In this document: in pieces, positions 43,886 through 51,174 of the stretch
Position numbering within the stretch: the stretch's first letter is position 1
Layout of the letters: every line of letters starts with the position of its first letter
NCBI GenBank assembly: GCA_050949255.1
Contig: JBMNFJ010000016.1
Span: forward strand, 62,001-126,000
Length of the DNA stretch: 64,000 bases
Direction: 5' to 3'
Source: UBA3941 sp002385665
GTDB lineage: Bacteria; Bacillota; Clostridia; Caldicoprobacterales; UBA3941
Position numbers and translations under genes: made by a program
The notes under the pieces: model-generated
Databases searched by the model: none
What the model saw: the letters and a program-made list of their open reading frames with translations, nothing else
What the model was told of the DNA's origin: nothing

Positions 43886-44869
43886 ATGAAGAATAAAAGG
43901 TTTATTGTATTTTTCCTAATTTTAGCCCTTGGCATAGTGACTGTATCTGGCTGCCAGAGCGGGGACAAGTCCAGCGACATAACCGTGAAGGTAGCGGCAT
44001 TAAACGGACCCACAGGTATGGGAATGGTAAAGATGATGGAAGATGCCAAGGATGACAGTACTTATAACTACGAATTCACTACCGTTGGCGCCCCTGATGA
44101 GCTGTCAGGCAAGATAATCAGCGGAGAATTTCAGATAGCAGCGCTGCCTACCAACATGGCATCGGTTATCTATAACAAGACTGATGGGCAGATTCAGCTT
44201 GTTGCCATAAATACCCTTGGTGTTCTATATATATTGGAAGACGGGGAGGACATACAGGAAATAGCCGATCTAAAGGATAAAAAGATCAACGTCAGTGGCA
44301 AGGGTGCCACGCCTGACTATATACTCCAATATCTCTTAAAGGAAAATGGATTGGATGCCGAAAAGGATGTAGAAATAGATTTTTCCATGCAACATGCCGA
44401 CTTGGCCGCTGCAGTGGCAGAAGGTGACGTTAGTATTGCCCTGCTACCTGAACCCCATGTTACTTCAGCCCTTATGAAAAATGAAAATCTAAGGATTGCT
44501 CTGGATGTAACCAAGGAATGGGAGAAGGTAGCTGGAGATGAAAATCCTCTGCCCATGGGATGTATAGTGGTGCAAAAGGATTTTGCAAAGGACAACCCCA
44601 AAATAATGAAGGATTTCCTGGACAGATATGAAGAATCAGTTAATTGGGTCAATGAAAATCATGAGGAGGCAGGCCAGCTAATAGAGAAGCACGGTATCCT
44701 TCCCAACGGTAAGTTGGCTGAGAAAGCTATACCAAAAGCCAACATAGTATTTTTGGACGGAGAAAAGTCTAAGAGTCCGATGAATGCCTTTTTAGAGGTG
44801 TTGTATGAGCTAAATCCTGCATCTGTGGGAGGGAAGCTTCCCGATGAGGCCTTCTACTATACCAAATAA
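43886..44869 (+). CDS. ABC transporter substrate-binding lipoprotein, NitT/TauT type
   Basis: This 327-residue protein has a lipoprotein signal (hydrophobic FIVFFLILALGIVTVSG and lipobox VSGC at residues ~20-23) and a periplasmic-binding-like fold of the NMT1/NitT/TauT class. VKVAALNGPTGMGMVKMM opens the mature domain, and LKDKKINVSGKGATPDYILQ matches the family's hinge region. Its ligand could be a nitrate/sulfonate-type anion or a thiamine precursor; nothing in the sequence decides. It begins a three-gene importer operon, and the permease overlaps its end by 26 bases. Confidence 0.85.
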   Translation: MKNKRFIVFFLILALGIVTVSGCQSGDKSSDITVKVAALNGPTGMGMVKMMEDAKDDSTYNYEFTTVGAPDELSGKIISGEFQIAALPTNMASVIYNKTDGQIQLVAINTLGVLYILEDGEDIQEIADLKDKKINVSGKGATPDYILQYLLKENGLDAEKDVEIDFSMQHADLAAAVAEGDVSIALLPEPHVTSALMKNENLRIALDVTKEWEKVAGDENPLPMGCIVVQKDFAKDNPKIMKDFLDRYEESVNWVNENHEEAGQLIEKHGILPNGKLAEKAIPKANIVFLDGEKSKSPMNAFLEVLYELNPASVGGKLPDEAFYYTK

Positions 44870-45605
44870 TAAAAAAATAGCCAGACCACTTATAATACTT
44901 TTTTGGCTCGGGGTTTGGGGGGGAGTTTCTCTTTTGATAAACAGGGAGATTTACCTTCCCTCCCCCATAAGAACACTTAGGGCATTTATTGAATTGTCCA
45001 CAACGGCAGAATTTTGGTCCAGCATAGCCATGACCTTTATTAGGGTAGCCATAGGCTTTCTGGTATCATGTCTGGCGGGAGTAATCCTTGGTATACTGTG
45101 CGGCCTGAATAGATTTCTTTACGATGCCTTTAATCCATTGGCTATAACAATAAAGTCCACCCCGGTTATGTCCGTTATAATCATTGCCCTTATATGGTTT
45201 CAATCGGGGCAAGTGCCAATATTTGTGTGCTTCTTAATGTGCTTTCCTGTAATATGGACCAATGTAGTCCAGGGTGTAAAACAGGTTGATAAGCGATTGC
45301 TGCAGATGGCCAAGGTGTATAAGGTGGACCGATGGCATATTTTAAAAGGGATCTATATTCCATCGCTAACCCCCTACCTGATGGCGGGCATTATAACATC
45401 TTTGGGATTTGGCTGGAAGGTAACGGTGGCAGCGGAGGTATTGAGTAGCCCCAAGTATTCCATAGGCGGGCATCTCTATAATGCAAAGGTATACCTGGAA
45501 TCCCCAGAACTGTTTGCCTGGACCAGTGTGGTCATTGTCCTAAGCTTTGCCTTTGAATATCTGTTTAAAAGGATTGCAGCTAATATGACTAACCATAGTC
45601 ATTAG
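44844..45605 (+). CDS. ABC transporter permease, NitT/TauT type
   Basis: This 253-residue membrane protein has about six helices and the binding-protein-dependent transport motif around residue 170 (VDRWHILKGIYIPSLTPYLMAG, core HILKGIYIPS). It resembles SsuC/TauC-type permeases. It overlaps the end of the lipoprotein gene by 26 bases, so translation is coupled, and the ATPase gene follows after 31 bases. The three genes form one importer; the substrate is open. Confidence 0.88.
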   Translation: MRPSTIPNNKKIARPLIILFWLGVWGGVSLLINREIYLPSPIRTLRAFIELSTTAEFWSSIAMTFIRVAIGFLVSCLAGVILGILCGLNRFLYDAFNPLAITIKSTPVMSVIIIALIWFQSGQVPIFVCFLMCFPVIWTNVVQGVKQVDKRLLQMAKVYKVDRWHILKGIYIPSLTPYLMAGIITSLGFGWKVTVAAEVLSSPKYSIGGHLYNAKVYLESPELFAWTSVVIVLSFAFEYLFKRIAANMTNHSH

Positions 45606-45636
45606 GAAGCTGTAGTATTATGGGGAGAAAGATACG

Positions 45637-46272
45637 ATGATTAGGCTGAAGAACATATATAAGGCATATGATGATCTGGTGGTTTTAAAGGATTTTAACA
45701 TAGACTTTGAAGATGAGAAGATAACGGCTTTGCTTGGACCGTCCGGCTGCGGAAAGACCACCCTGTTAAATATAATAGCAGGCCTTGAAGCTTATCAATC
45801 AGGGACAATAGAAGGCCTTGCGGATAAAACCTTCAGCTATATCTTTCAGGAGGACAGGCTCCTTCCCTGGGCTACAGTTGAGGGAAATATAAGGTTTGTT
45901 TTGGAAACGAGATATGATGAAGAAACGATAAGGACCATTTTAAATAAGTATATAGAGATGGTGGGACTTGAGGATTATAGGACCTATTACCCGAACCAAC
46001 TAAGCGGCGGGATGAAGCAGCGGGTGGCTATTGCTAGAGCCTTTGCCTACCCGTCGGATATACTCCTCATGGACGAGGCTTTTAAGGGCCTTGATATGGA
46101 ACTAAAGACTGGGCTGATCCAATCTTTTTTAGCCCTTTGGAAGAAGGACAGAAGAAGGGTAATAATGGTAACCCATGATATTAATGAGGCTATGGATATA
46201 GCCCACGATATCTATATTTTGGGCGGAAGACCCCTTGAAATAAAGGAGAAAAGGGCCGGGAAAAATAAATAG
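45637..46272 (+). CDS. ABC transporter ATP-binding protein, NitT/TauT type
   Basis: This 211-residue ATPase has Walker A GPSGCGKTT (~33-41), the Q-loop FQEDRLLPW (~73), the signature LSGGMKQR (~124), and Walker B ILLMDEAFKGLD (~142). It is slightly short because the usual C-terminal tail is trimmed after the H-loop. The sequence is typical of SsuB/TauB-like subunits. It ends the importer operon, and the riboflavin riboswitch unit begins about 70 bases later. Confidence 0.9.
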   Translation: MIRLKNIYKAYDDLVVLKDFNIDFEDEKITALLGPSGCGKTTLLNIIAGLEAYQSGTIEGLADKTFSYIFQEDRLLPWATVEGNIRFVLETRYDEETIRTILNKYIEMVGLEDYRTYYPNQLSGGMKQRVAIARAFAYPSDILLMDEAFKGLDMELKTGLIQSFLALWKKDRRRVIMVTHDINEAMDIAHDIYILGGRPLEIKEKRAGKNK

Positions 46273-46284
46273 TTTTTTCGGGCC

Positions 46285-46313
46285 TTGATTTTTTACGTGA
46301 TATTAGTTATTAT
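46285..46313 (+). promoter_or_regulatory. candidate promoter of the FMN riboswitch-ribU unit
   Basis: TTGATT (46285-46290) and TATTAT (46308-46313) are separated by 17 bases and lie about 25 bases before the riboswitch. Confidence 0.45.
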
Positions 46314-46338
46314 ATAGGCGAAAGCCGAATAAAATTTA

Positions 46339-46457
46339 CTATCTTCGGGGCAGGGTGAAATTCCCTACCGGCGGTACAGCCCGCGAGTCCTTAAATTAAG
46401 GATTGACCCAGTGTAATTCTGGGGCCGACAGTTAGAGTCTGGATGGGAGAAGGTGGT
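46339..46457 (+). promoter_or_regulatory. FMN riboswitch (RFN element)
   Basis: The conserved blocks are present in order: TCTTCGGGGCAGGGTGAAAT, TTCCCTACCGGCGGTA, AGCCCGCGAGTCC, then GACCCAGTG, TTCTGGGGCCGACAGTTAG and AGTCTGGATGGGAGAAGG. FMN binding should end transcription at the hairpin 46490-46519 and so lower ribU expression when flavin is plentiful. Confidence 0.97.
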
Positions 46458-46489
46458 GTTACTATGTTTATATTGCATGGCATTGAATG

Positions 46490-46519
46490 ATCCCCCCGAA
46501 GTTTTGGGGGGATTTTATT
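46490..46519 (+). terminator. riboswitch-controlled terminator before ribU
   Basis: ATCCCCCC (46490-46497) pairs with GGGGGGAT (46506-46513) around an 8-base loop, followed by TTTTATT. It lies between the FMN aptamer and ribU, the usual position of the expression platform. Confidence 0.85.
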
Positions 46520-46602
46520 ATGGAAAATTATTGGATCAAACAGCATTAATTCAGCCAACCGTATTTGCCAAGGTAATAAAACTGATCAAGAGGAGGATTA
46601 AG

Positions 46603-47235
46603 ATGGTTGAACAAGAATCTATAAGGAAACAAGTGTTGTCAAAGAAGATATTTTCCTTAACCGGGATAGTTAAGGTGGGACTGTTATCTGCAATAGCTTT
46701 TGTATTGATGCTATTGGAATTTCCCATGCCTATATTTCCCGCCTTTTTGAAAATGGATATAAGCGATCTGCCCGCTTTAATCGGAGGCTTTTCTCTGGGG
46801 CCTATGGCAGCTATAATAATAGAGTTTATAAAGAACATATTCCACATCATATTTAAGAATGATGGAACAGGTGGAGTAGGGAATCTGGCTAATTTCTTAG
46901 TGGGTATCAGCTTTACTGTGCCAGCGGCAATTGTATATATTAGGAACAAGACCCGTAGGAGTGCTCTTATAGGGATGGTTCTTGGTACCCTATTTTTGGT
47001 ATTATTGTCCTCGTTGGCTAACTATTACGTCCTGATTCCCTTTTATACCAAGCTCTACTTCGATGGTAATTTAGAGAATCTTCTGGCTGTTATGGCTGCT
47101 GCCAACAAAAATATTACCAATGTTAAGCTCTATGTTCTATACGCTGTTATACCCTTTAACCTGATAAAAGCCCTCGTTACCTCGTTAATTACTCTACTGA
47201 TCTATAAAAGGGTATCCCCAATATTAAAAAAATAG
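46603..47235 (+). CDS. ribU: ECF riboflavin transporter substrate-binding subunit
   Basis: This 210-residue membrane protein is the S component of an energy-coupling-factor importer for riboflavin. It has about six hydrophobic helices. PIFPAFLKMDISDLPALIGG, with core FLKMDISDLPALIG at ~46-59, and NDGTGGVGNLANFLVG (~88) are family hallmarks. The FMN riboswitch upstream confirms the ligand. The shared EcfAT module is not in this window. The start is ATG at 46603 behind GAGGAGGA; the frame upstream to 46453 overlaps the terminator and is not coding. Confidence 0.95.
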   Translation: MVEQESIRKQVLSKKIFSLTGIVKVGLLSAIAFVLMLLEFPMPIFPAFLKMDISDLPALIGGFSLGPMAAIIIEFIKNIFHIIFKNDGTGGVGNLANFLVGISFTVPAAIVYIRNKTRRSALIGMVLGTLFLVLLSSLANYYVLIPFYTKLYFDGNLENLLAVMAAANKNITNVKLYVLYAVIPFNLIKALVTSLITLLIYKRVSPILKK

Positions 47236-47249
47236 ATATAGGTTAGTTA

Positions 47250-47287
47250 AACATCGGGTTCTATAATAGTGCCCGGTGTTTTTTTGT
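47250..47287 (+). terminator. Rho-independent terminator after ribU
   Basis: ACATCGGG (47251-47258) pairs with CCCGGTGT (47272-47279), with one G-T pair, and is followed by T7. It lies 15 bases after the ribU stop. Confidence 0.85.
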
Positions 47288-47366
47288 TGAATCCCTTGTT
47301 AGAGGGTATAAATAAGGATATAATAGTTATGATTTTGGTTTAAGCTGTATGTTTTACGATTAACAT

Positions 47367-47426
47367 TATCAATGAAGTCATCCGCTTCTCAATAGCTCAT
47401 TACCTAAGATAATGAACTAGTATAAG
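47367..47426 (+). repeat. dispersed palindromic repeat, copy A (right half)
   Basis: ATCAATGAAGTCATCCGCTT is followed by TCAATAGCTCATTACC (47389-47404) and the right flank TAAGATAATGAACTAGTATAA. The left arm is degenerate or lost, so this is probably a partial copy. It lies between the ribU terminator and tsaE. Confidence 0.65.
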
Positions 47427-47521
47427 AAATTAATATAGAAAGTATAAAGCAATAAATCTATTGGTTATATTTCGTGACATATATGGAAATGAATCACAAT
47501 ATTAATGGGGAAATGAAGAGT

Positions 47522-47986
47522 ATGATAGAGATAAATACTTATTCAGAAAAGGATACGCTAAGATTAGGCAAAAAAATAGGGTCATTGGCCTGGCCGGGTA
47601 TGATAATCCTGTTAGAAGGGGATTTGGGGACGGGGAAAACCGTCTTGACCAGGGGATTGGCAAGAGGGCTTGGCATAGAAGAACCCATTACCAGCCCTAC
47701 ATATACATTGATCCATCAATACCAGGGCAGGTTGCCTTTATATCATTTTGATATATATAGGTTGAACGATGCCGAGGAGATGTATGATTTGGGATACGAG
47801 GATTTTTTTTACGGACAAGGGGTCACAGTTGTGGAATGGCCCGAAAGGATGGAATATCTTCGACCCCATGAATACCTGGGCATCAGCATAGAAAAAGTCC
47901 CTGACAATAGCGTGGACAAGCGTAATATTAGGATGGTCCCTGTGGGTAGGATATATGAAGAGTTTGCAAAGGAATGGATAATATGA
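47522..47986 (+). CDS. tsaE: tRNA t6A37 synthesis ATPase TsaE
   Basis: This 154-residue P-loop protein works with TsaB and TsaD to make N6-threonylcarbamoyladenosine at position 37 of ANN-reading tRNAs. Walker A is LEGDLGTGKT (~29-38), followed by EEPITSPTYTLIHQY (~58), YHFDIYRL (~80) and VVEWPER (~107). The start is taken as ATG at 47522, with GGGG eleven bases upstream; an ATG at 47513 is possible. Its stop overlaps the tsaB start, the usual tsaE-tsaB arrangement of Firmicutes. Confidence 0.93.
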   Translation: MIEINTYSEKDTLRLGKKIGSLAWPGMIILLEGDLGTGKTVLTRGLARGLGIEEPITSPTYTLIHQYQGRLPLYHFDIYRLNDAEEMYDLGYEDFFYGQGVTVVEWPERMEYLRPHEYLGISIEKVPDNSVDKRNIRMVPVGRIYEEFAKEWII

Positions 47987-48699
47987 TGGTATTGGCAGTT
48001 GAATCCTCCGGAACGGTTGCAGCTGTAGCCGTAGCCAATGAGGATAAGTTAGTGGGTGAGTTTTTCCTTGATCATAGGAGAACCCATTCCCAACAGTTGC
48101 TCCCCTTGCTTGAGGGGCTTTTAAATAGCTTGGATATGGAACTTGGGGATATGGATATATTTGCCGCTTCCAACGGTCCCGGCTCTTTTACCGGCCTGAG
48201 GATCGGGATTGCAACGGTAAAGGCTCTAGGGCAGGCACTCAATAAGCCGGTTGTGGGTGTACCCACTTTGGATGGTTTGGCGTATAATCTAATCTCAAGG
48301 GAAGGGCTTATCTGCCCGATCATGGATGCCAGGAGGGAGCAGGTATATACCTCAATCTATAGATCTGGGAGCAGTGCACATAGTATCAGAGCAGGATTGG
48401 AACGACTTGACGAGTATATGGCCCTTCCGGTAGCGTCCCTTATTGAAAAACTTAAGGCTTATAACGAGCCCGTTCTATTTAATGGGGACGGAGTTATACC
48501 ATACTGGGAAATAATCAAGGAAGAAATGGGGGAAAAAGCTCATAGATCTCCTATTAGCCATATGATGCAGCGGGCTTCATCTATTGCCTGTCTGGCTTTG
48601 GAGATGGCACATTCCGGCCTCACACAGAATTATATGGAGTTGGTCCCCTTTTATCTAAGAAAATCCCAGGCTGAACAAAGATTCGGCCAAAGAGGGTAG
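47983..48699 (+). CDS. tsaB: tRNA t6A37 synthesis protein TsaB
   Basis: This 238-residue protein is the ASKHA-fold scaffold partner of TsaD. AVESSGTVAAVAV opens the domain, followed by LLPLLEGLLNSL, the family signature ASNGPGSFTGLRIG (~63-76), and VPTLDGLAYN (~93). The start is ATG at 47983 behind AAAGGA; it overlaps the end of tsaE by four bases. An extra tail (~235) is basic. rimI begins 13 bases after its stop. Confidence 0.93.
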   Translation: MMVLAVESSGTVAAVAVANEDKLVGEFFLDHRRTHSQQLLPLLEGLLNSLDMELGDMDIFAASNGPGSFTGLRIGIATVKALGQALNKPVVGVPTLDGLAYNLISREGLICPIMDARREQVYTSIYRSGSSAHSIRAGLERLDEYMALPVASLIEKLKAYNEPVLFNGDGVIPYWEIIKEEMGEKAHRSPISHMMQRASSIACLALEMAHSGLTQNYMELVPFYLRKSQAEQRFGQRG

Positions 48700-48712
48700 A
48701 GGGAGGCAGGTT

Positions 48713-49165
48713 ATGGATAAAATATGGGTGCGTCCTATGAAACGCGAGGATATAAGACAAGTCCTTAATATAGAAAGACTTTGCTTTCCTACCCCTTGGT
48801 CCTACGAGGCTTTCAGGGTCGAACTGGAGGGTAATCACTGTGCCAGATATGTAGTAGCGGAACAGGAGGGTATGGTTAAGGGCTATGGAGGTATGTGGAT
48901 TATCCTGGATGAAGCCCATATAACCAATGTAGCTGTCCACCCCCACTATAGGAGCCAGGGTATTGGAGAGGCAATAATGAGGGCATTAATTGATACCGCC
49001 GTTAACCTAAAACTTGGGAGTATGACCCTGGAGGTCAGGGTATCCAACACCATAGCTCAGAACCTGTATAAAAAGCTAGGTTTTACCGGGGTTGGTATAC
49101 GAAAGGGTTACTACACCGATGATGGAGAGGATGCCCTTATCATGTGGAAGGAAAAGCTCCCTTAG
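48713..49165 (+). CDS. rimI: ribosomal-protein-alanine N-acetyltransferase
   Basis: This 150-residue GNAT enzyme acetylates the N terminus of ribosomal protein S18 and perhaps other proteins. The layout is IRQVLNIERLCFPTPWSYEAF (core IERLCFPTPWS, ~19-29), NVAVHPHYRSQGIGEAIM acetyl-CoA loop (~74-91), and NTIAQNLYKKLGFTGVGIRKGYY, with core AQNLYKKLGF (~119-128). All match RimI. Its place between tsaB and tsaD is classic for Firmicutes. The ATG follows AGAGGGAGGCAGG. Confidence 0.94.
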   Translation: MDKIWVRPMKREDIRQVLNIERLCFPTPWSYEAFRVELEGNHCARYVVAEQEGMVKGYGGMWIILDEAHITNVAVHPHYRSQGIGEAIMRALIDTAVNLKLGSMTLEVRVSNTIAQNLYKKLGFTGVGIRKGYYTDDGEDALIMWKEKLP

Positions 49166-49215
49166 TTAATTTGTACAGGTATTAAGGCGGTGAATTATAG
49201 AGGTGGGGGGATCGT

Positions 49216-49932
49216 ATGGGAAATATTACAGCAAGGTGGAGTACAAGGATTATCGGAATCCTAATAGCCATACTTATAATTTTAGTAACCTTTTTAACTG
49301 TTATTGATTGGGCTGCCTTTGATCTTAATTTTTATCGCAGGGAATATGAGAAACTGAACATACCCGAATCCACCGGTATGAATCAAGATGATTTACTCAA
49401 AGTCACACAAGAGTTGCTTGACTACATAAGGGGCAAAAGGGAAGATTTGATGGTTGTGGCTCCTGTTCACGGACAGGAAAGACAGGTATTCAACCAAAGG
49501 GAAATTGATCACATGGTGGATGTAAAGGATCTGTTCTCCTTGGGATTTAGGTTGAGGTGGATATCCCTGGGAATAATTATAATCCTAATTGGCTTGTTAA
49601 TAGGCTTTAGGGGTAAAAGGTCAATAAGGGACCTTGCAACTTCCTATCTCCTGGTATTATCGATATTAATTATACTCGGCCTCATACTTATGGGGTTTAT
49701 TCTCGTAGATTTCACAAAGGTATGGGATCAGTTCCATTATATTTTTTTCACAAATGATCTATGGATTCTTGATCCAAGGACGGATATTTTAATACAGATG
49801 GTTCCAGAGCAGTTTTTCTTTGATATGGTCGTTAGAATTCTAGGAACCTTTGGAGGGATCCTATTAGCCTTAGCTGTAGGTGCCATCTATGTACTATCCA
49901 AAACGAGATATGCCAGAGGGACAGGGGTGTAG
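49216..49932 (+). CDS. DUF1461-type integral membrane protein
   Basis: This 238-residue protein has an N-terminal membrane anchor (residues ~12-30), a soluble extracytoplasmic loop containing NQREIDHMVDVKDLF (~96-110), and three further helices (~115-135, ~142-165, ~205-230). That topology and the FNQREIDHM motif match the TIGR01906/DUF1461 family of Gram-positive bacteria, whose role is unknown. It lies inside the tsa cluster between rimI and tsaD. The ATG follows AGGTGGGGGG. Confidence 0.8.
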   Translation: MGNITARWSTRIIGILIAILIILVTFLTVIDWAAFDLNFYRREYEKLNIPESTGMNQDDLLKVTQELLDYIRGKREDLMVVAPVHGQERQVFNQREIDHMVDVKDLFSLGFRLRWISLGIIIILIGLLIGFRGKRSIRDLATSYLLVLSILIILGLILMGFILVDFTKVWDQFHYIFFTNDLWILDPRTDILIQMVPEQFFFDMVVRILGTFGGILLALAVGAIYVLSKTRYARGTGV

Positions 49933-49985
49933 AATAGCTACTGTTTATTAAGAAGAAATGGTAAAGATTGATATATTATTAAACC

Positions 49986-50077
49986 TCTTATGCTAATTCA
50001 TAATCTAAGGTAATGAGCTATTGATAAGAAGTAGCGGTCAATAGGCATTACCGGCATATGATTGACTAGCACAACGC
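49986..50077 (-). repeat. dispersed palindromic repeat, copy D (inverted orientation)
   Basis: The arms GGTAATGAGCTATTGA (50009-50024) and TCAATAGGCATTACC (50038-50052) form an inverted repeat with a 13-base loop, shorter than in copies B and C. Read on the minus strand its outer flank GTTGTGCTAGTCAATC matches copy C. It sits upstream of tsaD. Confidence 0.7.
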
Positions 50078-50112
50078 GTTAATTTAATCTTTTTAGGAGA
50101 AATGGTGAAACC

Positions 50113-51174
50113 ATGAGCTATTTTAATCGGATGAAGGATAAAATAAAGAATATAGAAGCGAAAGAAGAAGTTATAATTCTGGGAATTGAGACATCCTGCG
50201 ATGAAACATCTGTGGCAGTTGTAAGAAATGGCAGGGAGGTGTTGGGACATAAGATCGCTTCTCAGATTGAGCTGCATAGAAAGTATGGTGGTGTAGTACC
50301 GGAGATTGCATCCCGTAAACATGTAGAGGTTATAAACCCCCTGATCGATGAAACCGTAAAGGAGGCGGATATACCGCTTAGCGAGATGGACGGGATAGCG
50401 GTCACCTATGGTCCGGGACTGGTAGGGGCTTTGCTGGTGGGGGTCGCTACTGCCAAAGCCCTGGCTTATGGACTGGAAATCCCCTTAATTGGCGTTCATC
50501 ATATAGAGGGTCACATAAGTGCTAACTATATAGTCCATGAAGATTTGGAACCCCCATTCCTGTGTTTGGTGGTTTCCGGTGGCCATAGTCATTTGGTACG
50601 GGTAATTGATTATGGCAGATATGAGATACTGGGCCAAACCTTGGACGATGCGGCAGGGGAAGCTTACGATAAAATAGCAAGAACCCTAAAGCTGGGGTAT
50701 CCGGGAGGTCCTGTAATCGACAGGTTAGCCCAAAAGGGTGATCCCCATTTTGTGGAGTACCCGAGACCCTATATTAAGGATCCCCATTACAACTTTAGTT
50801 TTAGCGGTCTAAAGACGGCAGTCATTAACCACCTACATTCCATGGATCAGCGGGGACAGGAATACCGGGTGGAGAATATAGCGGCCAGCTTTCAGCAGGC
50901 TGTGGTGGATGTATTGGTGGATAAGACTATAAAGGCGGCAGAGGATACCAAATCCAAAAGGATAGTGCTGGCGGGAGGGGTAGCCGCCAACTCCGCTCTA
51001 AAGACACAACTTGGCAACAGGTGCCGGGAAAAGGGTATGGAACTGTACTACCCAACCCCTCTTCTTTGTACAGATAACGGCGCAATGATAGCTTCAGCGG
51101 GTTATTATAGGCTAAGGCGGGGTATTATATCCGATTTAACTCTAAACGCTATCCCTGGTTTGCCCCTTGCTTAG
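50113..51174 (+). CDS. tsaD: tRNA N6-adenosine threonylcarbamoyltransferase TsaD
   Basis: This 353-residue catalytic subunit of t6A synthesis transfers the threonylcarbamoyl group to A37 of tRNA. It has LGIETSCDETSVAVV (~23-37), the iron-binding HHIEGHISANY (~132) with its two histidines, VVSGGHSHLV (~153), GVAANSALK (~295) and CTDNGAMIASAG (~319). A ~20-residue charged N-terminal extension precedes the usual start of the family. It starts behind AGGAGAAATGG and ends one base from the convergent helicase gene. Confidence 0.96.
   Translation: MSYFNRMKDKIKNIEAKEEVIILGIETSCDETSVAVVRNGREVLGHKIASQIELHRKYGGVVPEIASRKHVEVINPLIDETVKEADIPLSEMDGIAVTYGPGLVGALLVGVATAKALAYGLEIPLIGVHHIEGHISANYIVHEDLEPPFLCLVVSGGHSHLVRVIDYGRYEILGQTLDDAAGEAYDKIARTLKLGYPGGPVIDRLAQKGDPHFVEYPRPYIKDPHYNFSFSGLKTAVINHLHSMDQRGQEYRVENIAASFQQAVVDVLVDKTIKAAEDTKSKRIVLAGGVAANSALKTQLGNRCREKGMELYYPTPLLCTDNGAMIASAGYYRLRRGIISDLTLNAIPGLPLA

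Noticed and set aside
46453..46602. N-terminal extension of ribU
   Set aside because: The open frame runs through the riboswitch terminator and lacks a ribosome binding site; the strong site is just before 46603.
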